A DNA stretch of 64,000 bases from Zygaena filipendulae (lineage: Eukaryota; Arthropoda; Insecta; Lepidoptera; Zygaenidae): positions 12,492,001-12,556,000 of the forward strand of contig OU015649.1 in assembly GCA_907165275.2 (NCBI GenBank), read 5' to 3'. Below, piece by piece: positions 26,701-37,299 of the stretch. A program made the translations under genes and the position numbers. The notes below the pieces were generated by a model. The model searched no databases. It had not been told where the DNA came from and saw only the letters and a list, made by a program, of their open reading frames with translations. The stretch's first letter is position 1, and every line of letters starts with the position of its first letter.

Positions 26701-29340
26701 TGTGGGGATTCCGGAATATGGCCTTCTCTGTTCCCCTGATCATGGGTGCAATCACTACATAGTATAAAACAAAGTAGCTTTCTCTGTCCCTATATCCCTG
26801 TTTGCTTAAATCTATAAAACTATGCAACAGATTTTGATGCAGTTTTCACCAATAGATAAGAGTGATTCATGAGGAAGGTTTATAACTATATTTTATCCTG
26901 GAATTCCCGCGGGAACTCCGAGATTACCGCGGGGGAAATTGCGCGGGTATTGGTATATAATTGGTAAAAACCGCACGAAAATATAATAATAGTAGTTTTT
27001 AAATTTATTGCGAACAGACAGACAGACGCGGCGGAGGATTTTGTTCTATAATAATTATGTAGTGAAGTAATTATAATGTGAGTAATTTAGGTCTTGGAAT
27101 AAGACAGGGTGCTTATTGTTACAATACAAAGCGTTTCAGAGAGAAACTTTTGGTCTGGGGCTAGTTAATATAATTTATGACTCACCTTTTTACCCTCTTT
27201 TTTTTTAGCACAATCCATCAATTCCAGAACCTTTCTCCTGGTAACGTCTGCTGGTTTGGTCAAAGTGTACACCAATTTAATTGCATGTGCAGTCTGAAAT
27301 AACATATAAATAAATAATGTAATCCATTTTGACAAACTTTTTTATATATAACAGCATAATATAATAATAATGCTCGGACATAATTATAAATTACACATCA
27401 TAAGCAGAGCTTATATTACAGGTGGTAAACAACTGATTTAATAATTAAAATTTGGTTTTATGTATTTCAAGATTATAAAATATGTTAAATCTTACATGAA
27501 ACATAATAATATATCGGCGGTCTTTACGTACATAAATACATGTCAAAAATAAGTTTTTCTTTTAAATTGCATATTGGCTTTAGATTTTCCATATACCTAT
27601 AGAATACGGACCTATACAATACTTATATAAGATTTTTTTAAATATTTTGTACTAGCTGTGCCCCGCGGTTTCACCCGCGGTAATTTCGGAGTTTCCGCAG
27701 GAATTCCGGGATATAAGAAGTACCCTATGTCCTTCTCTATACCTCTGACAACATGTATGCCAAATTTCATCCAAATCCGTTCAGCCGTTTTTGCGTGATT
27801 GAGTAACAAACATCCAAACATCCACACTTTCACATTTATAATATTAGTAGGATGACCAGCATTTTTTTTTTTAATATCTCGAGTTCCAGATGGAATTTCG
27901 AATAAATCGAAACATGAGTATCTAAGTTAAACCCTTAGCAATACAACAAAAAAACCGCATTCAATTTGATGCAACAGTTTATGTGTAGCACGAATACAAA
28001 CATACAGACAGACAGATAACAATTCTAAAAACGGTATTTTTGGCTTCTATATCACTCATAGAGTCGCCTAAATTTATTTTTTCTTATTTAACTCCCATGG
28101 TACAGACGTCAACCGGTTGCAATTTTAATATGTATAGATTTTTCTTTTACAAATAATTTCAGAGAATTACAATTACAAGTATGTACAGAGTACAGACAGA
28201 CAGACAAAAATTCTAAAAATGGTATTTTTGGCCTTTATATCACTCATAGAGTCGCCTAAATTTATTTTTTCTTATTTATCTCCCATGTACAGACATCAAC
28301 CTGTTGCAATTTTAATATGTATAGTTATAACTTCTTTTACAAATAATTTAAGAGAATTACAAGTATTATAGTTAATTACAATGAATAGGTTTTGTAGATG
28401 CTGATATCTACACAATATATCATAGAATTGTTTCTAGAGAGATTTGAACATAAATTACGCTCTCCTGTAAACCTTGGTTTTTGTCATATCTTTATGTTTG
28501 TAGGGACTTTCAAAATAATCACAGCCTCTTGCTGCATCCTTGAGATGATTTCGAGTTGTACTATTCATCTTGAGCAAAGAGCAACATGCAACTTACCAAA
28601 ACCTCATGAGTGAACATGATATCATAAAATATATCATAACCATAGTCCAAGCATTTAATGTCAATAGCATTAGCGTCCATTGCAGCTGAAATCAAACAAA
28701 TCTTTAAAACAATTTGATAAAATACATAACATAACATTACTGCTGTTATTCTTTGTTATTACCTATAAAATCTAACATGAAATATTTCTTACAACATAAA
28801 TTCTATTTTTCAGTAATGGTAATAAATTCTCCTTCTGGCCATGACTCTGACTATAATTAAGATCATTAAGAGCTAATAAGATAACATTTTAAAAGCTCAA
28901 ATATTTAGGTTTTATTACCTGTAAGCCAGTCGAGGACAAATGCAACTCTCGAGGAGCTTGTCTGCTGTAAGTAATTAGCCATGATCCACCGAAACACATA
29001 GGCAACTGTATGTTCTTCTACAAGATTTTGTGGCACCAAACATACTCCAACGCTAACCCATTTAGTAATAGCTGTAACATTCGATAGGTAAAACCACAAG
29101 CAATAAGTTAAGCTATCAAAAAGCGTCACTTAAAAGAGAACATATTTCAAAATTCCCATATATTAACTTACGAATTGATAAATTGAGCCACATTTTAAAT
29201 AACGTGTGAAAGTCTATATATTCCAAACCCTCCGTGTCTACTTTGAACGCCAATTCCTCTATCTTGCATTGAAACAAGTCTTTATCGAAACCTTTTTTTA
29301 AAGTTCTCATATATTCTATAATTTCGTTCACATCTGCCAT
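14718..29340 (-). CDS. CENP-I: Centromere protein I (CENP-I / Mis6), 13 exons
   Basis: Inner-kinetochore (CCAN) subunit that helps assemble the kinetochore on centromeric chromatin. Coding exons on the minus strand: 29172-29340, 28919-29071, 28597-28685, 27186-27293, 26107-26253, 25266-25325, 24497-24615, 22311-22471, 21183-21340, 20456-20602, 19910-20042, 17074-17242, 14718-15111. All introns are GT-AG and every phase joins, giving 668 residues (human about 756). From memory of the family, alignable blocks are the exon 2 segment ending FRWIMANYLQQ, exon 4 (HAIKLVYTLTKPADV), exon 5 (LLGLFKSYKPE), exon 9 ending YLPLWNEMDY, exon 10 (AEWIHPEPPEHV) and the C-terminal helices. The start is the first ATG of exon 1 (context AATCATGG). 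Exons 8-13 are strikingly GC-rich and Ala/Arg-rich, unlike exons 1-7. Introns carry a mariner, a hAT element and several MITEs. The weakest point is exact boundaries in the GC-rich part; the family call is firm. Confidence 0.86.
15347..15822 (+). repeat. GTGCCCCGCGG-type repeat split by a MITE
   Basis: The head, 15347-15420, reads ACTAGTTGTGCCCCGAGG and runs to GGGATAAAAAGTACTCTA. The tail, 15659-15822, resumes with a TGATGTATAAGCTATATTAT block, CCATCCAGTAGTTTTTGCGT and ends GATATTAGTAGGAT. An uninterrupted relative at 49152-49382 shows the same order, so the palindromic MITE at 15421-15658 inserted later. Confidence 0.75.
15421..15658. repeat. Palindromic MITE, family P, copy 1
   Basis: A near-perfect 238-bp palindrome with ends CCGCCACACTCAGGGTCGAC and GTCGACTCTGAGTGCGGCCG. 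The arms contain ACTTAGTTAAGTATAGATTT, AACTGCCGCAATCAGA and GCATTTAA(C)TAA. Relatives with 3-bp TAA or TTA target duplications occur at 45701, 54739, 62701 and 62824. This copy shows only TA on both sides. Probably a PIF/Harbinger-like MITE by duplication length. Confidence 0.8.
16538..16631. repeat. Perfect 45-bp inverted repeat with 4-bp loop
   Basis: The left arm 16538-16582 begins ACACTCATACATTTAATTAT and the right arm 16587-16631 is its exact inverse; the loop is TGGT. There are no mismatches. It sits in CENP-I intron 12. It could be a micro-MITE, or a source of a long hairpin RNA if transcribed; no seed-bearing miRNA family is recognised. Confidence 0.85.
17275..18240. repeat. Fold-back repeat region in CENP-I intron 11
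   Basis: Sequence around 17320-17410 (AGAGTCCTGAGTGAAGCGAG, then GGCTTTATCC, then GCATACTCTAC) is matched inversely by 17812-17882 (AGAGTATACACC, then GGGATAAAACTG, then CTCACTGCACTCAGGACTC). Further related blocks occur at 17885-18035. No coding sequence is supported; the plus-strand open frame at 17951-18154 lies within the repeat. Element type unknown. Confidence 0.45.
18527..19236. mobile_element. Nonautonomous hAT element with perfect 8-bp target duplication
   Basis: The ends are CAGTGGCGAAGG (18527-) and CCTTCGCCACTG (to 19236), exact inverses of the CAGTGGCG type often seen in hAT elements. The flanking octamer ATAGCAAG occurs at 18519-18526 and again at 19237-19244, the 8-bp duplication expected of hAT insertion. 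The 710-bp interior carries no transposase frame. It lies in CENP-I intron 11. The intact duplication suggests a fairly young insertion. Confidence 0.9.
20149..20292. repeat. Palindromic MITE, family P, truncated copy 2
   Basis: Begins CCGCCGCACTCAGAGTCGAC after a TAA, continues through AACTGCCGCAATCAGACTAG and GCATTTAACTAACTAAG, then breaks off after AAATGCCAAATAAC just past the palindrome centre. Lies in CENP-I intron 10. Confidence 0.75.
20662..20716. repeat. Short hairpin, about 25-bp arms
   Basis: CAAGGTAGATACAAAGGAGA followed by ATGGG, then a 2-5 base centre and the exact inverse ending TTTGTATCTACCTTG. Lies in CENP-I intron 9, about 60 bp upstream of the exon 10 acceptor. Either a small insertion or a local inverted duplication; no function is inferred. 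Confidence 0.7.
22546..22858 (+). repeat. Paired-TGACGTCA MITE, copy D, degraded ends
   Basis: Recognised by TTTAGTCCGTCGTGTAGATT, the two TGACGTCA sites at 22673-22680 and 22719-22726, and CTAACTGACGGAGTAATTAG. Both termini are degraded. It lies in CENP-I intron 7, about 75 bp upstream (in gene direction) of exon 8. Confidence 0.7.
23177..24458 (+). mobile_element. Mariner transposon in CENP-I intron 7
   Basis: A 1.28-kb element with inverted ends: GGGCGCACTGTAAGTTTCCG on the left (23177-) and CGGAAACTTATAGTGCGCCC on the right (to 24458), one mismatch. TA precedes the left end; the right-hand TA has become CA. It encloses one transposase frame, antisense to CENP-I. Its right end is only 38 bp from the exon 7 splice donor (exon left edge 24497). 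Length and DD34D signature fit mariner. Confidence 0.92.
23346..24397 (+). pseudogene. Mariner transposase, broken by one frameshift and one stop
   Basis: Cut-and-paste transposase of the mariner family. The N-terminal helix-turn-helix region (from ATG 23346) includes SWFAEFKRGR and DGRPSTAV. The catalytic first aspartate lies in TGDKTWIYCYDP, the second in HHDNASSHTA and the third in LAPCDFFLFP; 34 residues separate the last two, the mariner DD34D spacing. The frame breaks near 23917-23925, where a one-base deletion changes frame before KRMIASFF. A TGA at 24339-24341 stands where the family has a tryptophan codon; homology continues to a YFEQQ C-terminus ending at 24397. With two lesions this copy cannot make active enzyme, though relatives elsewhere might mobilise its ends. 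Confidence 0.93.
25434..25795. repeat. MITE family M, copy 1 (TTAATGAATTAACTGAAAAC termini)
   Basis: Left terminus includes TATTAATGAATTAACTGAAA; right terminus is GGTTAATTCATTAACACGTC. The interior has TTTAATATAGGTTATATTTT, a TTGGCGCGTACGCCGCCGCC block and GGCGTAGCGCTTG. A second copy is at 51049-51436 in Got2. It lies in CENP-I intron 5, near exon 6. No coding capacity. Confidence 0.75.
25804..26010 (+). repeat. GTGCCCCGCGG-type dispersed repeat
   Basis: Head ACTAGCTGACCCCCGCGG, middle GAGTTCCCGCGGGACTTCC and ACCCTCTGTTACTCAGGATC, tail TTTAAAATATTAGTATATTA. It lies immediately beside MITE family M copy 1 in CENP-I intron 5. Further head fragments lie at 26659-26715 (plus) and 26890-26950 (minus) in intron 4. 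Confidence 0.7.
27651..27853 (+). repeat. GTGCCCCGCGG-type dispersed repeat, well preserved
   Basis: Full architecture: ACTAGCTGTGCCCCGCGG head, GGAATTCCGGGATATAAGAA, AATCCGTTCAGCCGTTTTTG and AATATTAGTAGGAT tail. One of the best copies in the window; it lies in CENP-I intron 3 and could serve as a local reference for the family. Confidence 0.8.
28010..28385. repeat. Two-copy tandem duplication, 188-bp period
   Basis: ATTCTAAAAACGG at about 28022 recurs as ATTCTAAAAATGG at about 28210, followed in both by ATCACTCATAGAGTCGCCTA, CTCCCATG, GTTGCAATTTTAATATGTAT and TTTACAAATAATTT. Both units begin after GACAGACAGA. It lies in CENP-I intron 3. Confidence 0.8.
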
Positions 29341-29498
29341 GATTAACGATTAGATATTGTTTAATTTGAACTTTCATTCACAAAACTAAAGATCGCAGTT
29401 CCAACGCGCAACTGTTGTCTGTTGGCCGTTTGTTTGTAAATAAAATTCGCAAGTAAAAAAAAAAAACAAACAATTTGAAAAGTTCGTTGCACGTTGAT

Positions 29499-31990
29499 TT
29501 TTTTTTTGGTGCAGTTTACCCCTTTCCGGGAAGGCAGAAGGAAACTTAGTCCATATAGCCAATTCAGTGGTATATTTCTTCTTCTGAATTTATTTAAGTA
29601 CATCGAAATGCATTGGTGAGATGCATTTCGAAGCATTACCGAAACTTATGGCAGCAAATCTTCACAGTTGAACCTAAATAGGACGCTCTGTGGGAAGTTG
29701 TATAGTAAAACGAAAACCTCCCGATGAACGCCCTATTTCACTGTTTCCTCACACTGTTCATCACTAATGGATCATTATTATGCAAAATCTACCATATTCA
29801 CACAATATTAATCACGATAAACTAATTTGAAAAACAAAGAAATAAAACTGACGTCCACTCTGCTAAAAATCCCGCCAAAAGTTGTGAGTCGTTGCATCGT
29901 GCACGTTGAATTCAAAGATTGTTTTGTTACTTTTTTTTAATTTACCTCAATGAGGAAGGCAAAGGAAACTAAGTCCATACAGCCAATTTAGTAGTTTTTT
30001 CTTCTTCTGACAGTTCGAAATGCACTGGTGAGATGCATTTCGCTGCCTTACGGTAACTTTTGGTAGCAAATCTTCACAGTTGAACCTTAATAGGACGCTC
30101 TGTGGAAAGTTGTATAGTAAAACGACCACCTCCCGATGAACGCCCAATTTCATCTTATTTCACTGTTTTCATACACTGCTCATTACTAATGGATCACTAT
30201 TATGCAAAATCTACCACATTCACACAATCTTAATCACAATAAACTAATTTCCAAAACAAAGAAATAAAACTGACGTCCATGACTACTAAAAATCCCGCCA
30301 AAAATCCCCTTATGGGGAAGGCAAAGGAACGTAAGTCCTTACAGCCAGTTTATATGGTTTTTCTTTTCAGAGGTTATTTTACATAGCAATGGTATCGGTG
30401 GGATGGATTTCGATGCCAAAAGTCTCGAATTCAAAGATAATATAATCACTAAATATGGTTGAATTTGCCGCAACTTCATAGTGGAGGTACCTACCTAGTA
30501 CCTACCTACCCAGAGAGAAGGTAATCACTATGTACCTACCTTTTCAACTCACGAATCGCATGTCCAAAGTTTTTTTTTGTTAAATTTAACCCAATGGATA
30601 AGGCAAAGGAAGCTAAATCCATACAGCCAATTCAATTGTTTCTTTCTTCTTCTGAAGTTATTTACATTGAAATGCATTGCAAGCAATTCTTCACAAATGG
30701 ACCATGATGAGATGCTCTTTATGAAGTTATATGTATAGTAAAACGATAACATCCAAGCGATCACCCCACTTCATCTCATTTCACTGTTTCCACACACTGT
30801 TCATCACAAATGGATCAATATTATATAAATTTCACCACGTTTACACAATATTATGAACTAATTTATATAAAAAAAAGAAATAAAACTAATGTCCATTTGC
30901 TCAAATGCCGCTAAAAGTCCGCGTTCAAAGTTTTTTTTTGTTAAATTTACTTCTTTTGGAGAAGGCAAAGGAATCTAAGTCCATTCAGCCAGTTCAGATG
31001 TCTTTCTTTTCTGAAGTTATTACATTGTTAATTTAAGTTATTTTAATTTAAGTTATTACATTAAGTTTACATTGAAATACATGGTTGAGATGCATTTTGA
31101 TGCTTTGCTGGGACTTCTGGAAGCAATTTTTCACAATAGGGTACTTGCATGAATTTTGTTTTTCAGTCTATTTTAAAGATATATGGCCTACTTAAACAAA
31201 GCAAGAAAAAGAAAAAGAATATGCATAAATTAATGAAATAGAGCGTTTCAAAGTTCCTACTTTAGACCTTACCGCCGAAACGCGGAATGACGTCACTTGT
31301 TCAAAATTACGCCTTAATAATCTATGATAGAAATGTCACTGTCGTATTGACAGTGTCATGTGTCACTGACAGACAGATAACTTCAATATCCAAAAGCGAA
31401 ATTAAGGTTTAACTGTGTCGATTTACTTCCAAAAGTTCCAGTAAATTATCGAAATGCATCTTACCGATGCATTTTAAAGTAAAAAACTTCCTGAAAATGG
31501 AAAATATGCGGTGACTGTATGCACTTAGTTTCTTTTGCTTTCTCTGAAAGAGGTAAATGTTTCCTAAAAAAATAAAAGTGACGTCATGAGTCAAGCTTGG
31601 CTCTGATTGGTGTTTCGTTGCAACGTTCCGTTTCACAAAATTAAAAGTTGAATATTTTGGAAACTATTGAAATTTTTTTAGTAAATCTTTCACGATAACG
31701 CTTTTCTAAGGCTCTATTTTGGAAATATTGACACAATTTCTTATTATAAATTTCATGCAAGTACCCTATTGAACTCTTAATAGAATGCTCTGTAGAACGT
31801 TATATTGTGAAACAATAACCTCCCGAACCCCGATTTCATCTTTTTTCAGTTTCCCCATATTGTTCATCACTAATAGATCACTATTATGCAAATTTCACCA
31901 CGCTTACACGTAACAATATTAACCACGATAAACTAATTTGTAAAACAAAGAAATAAAACTGACGTTCCAGTTTGCTCAAGTCTCAGCTTT
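29499..31990. repeat. Array of about five copies of a 400-bp repeat, family F, upstream of CENP-I
   Basis: Units begin near 29499, 29930, 30300 (short), 30570 and 30929. Each starts with a T-run and a GGAAGGCAAAGGAA/AAGTCCATACAGCCA block, carries GAAATGCATT(GGTGA)GATGCATTTCG, then GACGCTCTGTG(GAA)AGTTGTATAG, TCACACTGTTCATCACTAAT and ends AAATAAAACTGACGTCCA. The last unit is split at 31138/31767 by a MITE. The array starts 160 bp upstream of the CENP-I ATG and fills most of the CENP-I/EMSY intergenic region. It could be tandem amplification or serial insertion of one element. Confidence 0.75.
31139..31766. repeat. MITE family R, copy 1, with TA target duplication
   Basis: A 628-bp element with ends GGGTACTTGCATGAA and TTCATGCAAGTACCC, flanked by TA on both sides. 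It splits a family F unit: CAATTTTTCACAA before it and TTGAACTCTTAATAG after it are contiguous in the other units. Internal landmarks: ATATGGCCTACTT, GCGTTTCAAAGTTCCTACTT, GGAATGACGTCACTTG and GTGACGTCATGAGTC. A second copy is at 57877-59386. TA duplication and termini suggest a Tc1/mariner-related MITE. Confidence 0.85.
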
Positions 31991-33103
31991 TCAGCAAAGC
32001 AAAGATAAATCTCAGTCATAGACAAGTCGTCCGGGTAGCTTTTTCAAAACTAAAATGTCACAATACTAGGGATGCACAAATGAAATTTTGTTTTTGTAGG
32101 TATACCTTATCGATATTTTTAAAAAATATCGTAGAGTATATCTTAATATATTATATAAATCACGTGACACGTTGTTTGTCCGCGATGGACTCCGAAACTA
32201 CTGAATGGATTTTGATAAAATTTCATAACCATTTATTATTATTATTATAATATGGTCCAACTGTTGGAGTTTGAATATGACTGTGTGAGTAATGGCAGGC
32301 AACACTTGTCACATGTGAAGCGACACTGCGAGTATCGGAATCTTTATTTGAATGTGATAAGTGTCATCCGTTATCACTTCACTTCTCTTCTAGACACGAA
32401 CTGTGAAATACTGTGTGTAGTAGTGTTCTCAATATATGTATTAACCATGAAATAGTGTTTTTTTTTAATAGCCCAGAGTCCAGTTCCCTCAAAAAGGACC
32501 GTCCAACACCAACTTAAAAGATAGGATAGTTTTTATCCCGGAATTCCCGCGGGAACTCCGAAATTACCGCGATTGAAATCGCGGGGAACAGCTAATATTA
32601 TATAAGTTAAATAATAATCGATATATTGAAAATCGATATATCGACATTTTGAACCCAAACAAAAATGATGTGTTTTTCCCCGATGCCAAAAGGTTGTACA
32701 TTTTAATCACTAGTTGGCGCTCAGTCAAGAGTTTCGGTTCCTACACAGCTTGAGTGATTTGATTAGAGCAATTGAATACCTACTTGCCATGTACATATGA
32801 ATTTAGTGAATGAGTCTTAAAAAAATATTGAATGTGATAGTCAGAAATAATGATCGATTACAGATATTGTAAGATTTAAAATATCGACAATATAATATTA
32901 TTTCGATTTACTGAAATATGTCGATATTATGATATATCGATAATTTTTGCCCATCCCTACACAATACTCAAAATGTACGGATTGTCGTTCAAAGTGTTCG
33001 AAGTAAACAGTATGGATATTTGCCAATTTATTATTTCGTGAAATATGCTCAAAACCACATAATTACACAGTTTTTTACAAGTGTTCCACATTATTTCCTG
33101 AAA
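31991..33103. promoter_or_regulatory. EMSY upstream region with ATCGAT cluster
   Basis: This interval between the repeat array and the EMSY start codon contains ATCGAT at 32617-32622, 32632-32637, 32853-32858 and 32936-32941; the last is TATCGATA, the sequence bound by DREF at Drosophila housekeeping promoters. A minus-orientation fragment of the dispersed repeat lies at 32530-32597. The initiation site itself is not recognisable. Part of the cluster (near GCCCATCCCTAC, about 32950) may itself be repeat-derived. Confidence 0.4.
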
Positions 33104-36100
33104 ATGTGGCCTATGCTGTTAAATTTAACTCGCGACGAGTGTCGTCGGACGCTTCGTAGTCTTGGTATATATTTAGTCTTTCTAATAGCATTTCCCTCGT
33201 ATACTTTATATTATTGTTTGTGATTATTCTTAATAAAACGAACTAAGGTTTGATGTGTATGATCATTTATCAGGTTTGTCTTGTAATTTGTTTCTAGAGC
33301 TAGAAGCCTACTCGAATATGATTAGTGTGTTTCGAGCACAGGGGGCATTGGAAGACAACAGAAAAAAGTTGTTAGAGGAACTGCGCGCCGTTTTACATAT
33401 AAGCAGCGATAGACATAGCGCCGAGGCGCGTCGCGTAGCCAATGATGAGTTATTAACTACCATTGCTGAACGGTAAGTTGATATTGCTCATTATTAGTGG
33501 GCTGCTAGATTTATTTTTAACTTAGCTATGCTAAGTAAAAAGATGTCGTATGTTAAAATTACATATTTCAGTAGCTGAAGTGCATCTGTAATGCCTCGAT
33601 TTCTTGTCACAAAAAACTTATTTTAGTATTAAACATCATCATCTTTTAAACTGAATACAGTTTTTTAATATTCCCTGTTGATAAATTATTCATCATTATA
33701 TTCCTGTATTATCTTTCTGTTGCACGGTTTTCTAGTAGTGGCATGGTAACTATTCTAATTAAAAAATTATTGCATAAAAATTGACAGATAACCTCTTTAC
33801 CCATAGAAAAGAACAATTTTTATTTTTTATTTTTTATCTTTTTTTTCCTTCATAAAGCAGGAAAAGGTATTCAATTATGCCGATTCTTGTTGCTACATAC
33901 ATAAAGTATGGAAACTTTTACAAACATTTTCTATTATAAATTCAAGTACTGTACTTTTCAGTGTATGTGGTCCAAATACTGGTCTCGGTTGGTTATGTGA
34001 GGGACGAAGAAAAATACCTTTGTTGCGTCGTGGTATCCCACAGACTGCTTATACAGAATTAGCAGATAAAATAGCAGAAGATATTGCTGCAGAAAACAAA
34101 GAAATCCAAAAGAGACTTGAAGACCAGAAACATGTTGCTTCAAGTGCCAGTGTGTCAGAAATGCATGATACTGAAGAATCTACTGAAGGTGCCATTGATT
34201 CAAGTAACTCAATGGAAGATTTATCATATCCACCAATAGCAATGGAAGATCAAACAAGCAAAGTCAGTAGATATCTAATTATTAAAAAAAGTAAAACATT
34301 ATTATGTATGGTAAATCATCAAAGTTTGTAATTACATATTATGTGTTGTTCTTTTTCACAGCTATGGGAAACGGAAATAATATGTCGTAAAAGAAAGTAT
34401 CCTGAAAATGGTGCAACACCAGATGAAGCACCACCTATGAAAAACATAAGAAATATACCAGTTAACACCAATCAGAAGCACCTTAATTTGTCCCAGATAT
34501 ATTCTAAATTTTCACAGCCAGCAATAAGTATGTATAGAAAAATAATAACAGCAAATTAATTAATAATAATACAATAACGAGACGATTTCATATATAATGA
34601 AATTTCATTAAACCTAAATAAAAAAAATTTCATGTGAATTGAATTAGTCAATTTCTGATAGTAATTAATAGTTTCGATAAAATTTTCTGGTATAATAATC
34701 ATTATATTTTTGTACAGGTAAAACATCAGGACAGTCAAAACATTCATACAACCAAGTGAGCAAAGTGCCCACTAGTAAAACAAACCAATCACACACACAA
34801 CGACCACCACGCAAACCCAGGGTGCATAAAAACAAAAAAGCAGCCAAAGAGCTCACTAAGGCCCAGATGAAAAAATCTCAAGTACAATTACTACCTAGCT
34901 CTCCGAGCAAGCAGTATAGTCCCATGCAACTTGATTATTCAGGTCCACCTAGCTCATTCCAAGCTAGTTATGCTCAAGCAGTATTGGGAAGTAAAAATAA
35001 ACATAACTATGGTGAAGATATGAAACCGAAAGTCATATCGTCACCTGGAATGGTGACAGACTCCTCTACTATGCAGCTGTTAACACAACCCGCCACTGTG
35101 CCACATGAACTAGGCGTGTCAGACATTGCACACCCTGACGACCCGAGCACTCTGCAAGCACAGAGCACATCCACCAGGTCAGTTGGTGGCAAACCATGTC
35201 ATCTTGTCATCACTAAACGAGGTGATGTCACTATGGACAAAAAAGTACCAATTACCGAATTCAAAGTATTACAAAAACCGGCTGAAGGTATAAAACTTCT
35301 TAACAAACAAATTGTTGTTGCACCAAGTTCAACTCAAAAATCATTAAGCACAGGAAAACTGGTACACACTAAAGTAATGAGTTCATTATCAAAATCACAA
35401 ACGTCTAACACGCCTATTACGACCGATAAAATGATTGTTGTATCAAAACCGTCAGCAGCTGAACACAAAAATTTACCACATTCAAAAATAATAATAACGT
35501 CATCAACTGTCATAACTCCTAATAGAAATTTAACATCCATATCTACAAATAGTCCGTTACCCAAAACTACCGACACTCTTAATCCAAAAGGCATCCCAGC
35601 AACTGATCTAAAAGTTTCAGCAAAAACATTTGTTTTGAATTCCAAGTCAGGCCAAAAAATGGTTGTTTTACCAGCTAAACCACGTGCGAAACCAGCAATG
35701 GAAGGACAAGTTTCATTTTTAAATTTAAAAAATATTTCATCCGGTATGAAACTAATGCCTGTGACCTGCCATGCTGGCTCTCGAGTGCCAAAATCAATGG
35801 GAATGACTGTCATCCCTAAACCGACCGTAGTAAATGCAGTTCCTTCAAGCACTAAAATAGTTGGAATGGAAACAATTAAAACTGCTAACATGGCTGATAT
35901 TGTGCCTGTAAAAGGTCTACCACCCCTTCCTAATCCAAAAATAACCAATCCTATAGTCCGCCAGGCCAACACTAAAGGAAACGTTATCGTGCTCCAAAAA
36001 CGAGCGACAATGGGCAAAACTTTGACATTTGCAAAAAATGGGAATGATATGTCAAAAATCATCATGGGTAAAAATGTTAACCAACTGTTGCAAGCTTCAA

Positions 36101-37166
36101 AACCGGACCAAACAGATGCAGCTAAGTGTGCTGGCAATGTCATCGTTCTAGAGCTCAATAATGACCAATCTGGACGCACCACGACCATGTCTGAGATATT
36201 AGATAACCGCAGTACTAGCGTCGCGCGCGGCTCCGATGAAGTAAAGGTGCAGCCCATCACAAAAGACACACCGGTACTTTTTAACAATCAAATAACTGAA
36301 GAATGCAACACAAATAGCTTAGACTCCACTAGCGAGAGTATAGGAGACATCGTGCCAATGGAGGAGTCAGGTTTACCGCTAATATGCAAAGATGACGGCA
36401 AATCAAAAGATGACGAAGGAAAAGATTCGTCTAGTGTTACAGATTGGGAAATGGAATTGGACACCGTATCTAATAGAAAAGAGAAAGATGACGACAAACT
36501 GAACTCGTTGCATCTAGATCTCGGAATGTCCAGCGATAGTGACAACGAATATATGGGAGATAGTCGCAAGTCGAAGAGCAAACATACATCACAAGAGAGC
36601 ATACAAAGAGCGATACCGAGCGGTAATTAAACTTACAATAAAGTCATTACATGAATGTTATTTTTATATATTTAAAGATATATGTTCTTTACATGACCAC
36701 GTATTTTTCAGGGGAGAGTAGCGCAATATATAGCGGTTCGAGCGGGCTGTCGGTGGCCGCTAGGACGCTGCTGAGTCAGCTGCAGGACGACGGCTCGTCG
36801 AGCAACGACTCGTCGTTCGCGCTTAAATCTAAGACCGAAAAATCAAAGGACACGAGCAAACTTGACAAGTGTGAATCCGAGGAGTTCATTAAAGCGAAAG
36901 AGAAACTCACCGAAAAAGTCGCCGAGGCGCGATCTCAGCAGAAAAGGATAGACATATACAGTACGGCCATAACAACCGCAGATATGAATTTAGATACTTT
37001 CTCTTATTTCGAGGAGGGTATAATGGCGGGCGACGATGATTTCGTAGCCGACGAAAGCAAGGCGCGGGAAGAAAGACGCGCCGGGAGCTTGGACGACCAA
37101 CTCAGTAGATTACTTGGCGAGGAATCAGACTCGCAAAGTGAAGGTATGCCTTTAAACAAGAAATGA
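33104..37166 (+). CDS. EMSY: EMSY-like ENT-domain transcriptional repressor, 6 exons
   Basis: Nuclear chromatin regulator; human EMSY binds BRCA2 and HP1-type proteins and acts in repressive complexes. Exons: 33104-33164, 33298-33472, 33962-34262, 34362-34527, 34718-36622, 36712-37166; all GT-AG with matching phases, 1020 residues (human about 1320). The ENT domain (about residues 3-85) shows WPMLLNLTRDEC, ELEAYSNMISVFRAQGALED and a conserved GRRKIPLLRRGIPQTA stretch. After it comes a long low-complexity Ser/Thr/Lys/Val-rich region (one 1905-bp exon) typical of the family, then an acidic, charged C-terminus (FSYFEEGI, DDDFVADE). The start is the ATG giving MWPMLL; the upstream open frame lacks an ATG. 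A GTATGC just before the stop (37143) could be an alternative donor. Head-to-head with CENP-I; an errantivirus lies 134 bp past the stop. Confidence 0.9.
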
Positions 37167-37299
37167 GCAATAATAATAGGTTAAAGAGTGGATGTTGTAA
37201 GAATTCTTCGGTTTTTTTTATGTTTAATGTAATTTGCAACTAGTTCATTAAGCTGGACATTGAAGTGACGGTATTGTTGTTAAATAGGTGACCTAAGGT

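Noticed and set aside
35334..36287. Minus-strand open frame of 317 codons
   Set aside because: It is antisense to the large EMSY exon 5, with no domain and no splice partners; the plus-strand frame has clear homology and joins its neighbours in phase.
37143..37166. Possible extra EMSY intron (GTATGC donor before the stop)
   Set aside because: No downstream exon is recognisable before the provirus, and the existing frame already ends in a family-like acidic tail; noted only as an alternative.
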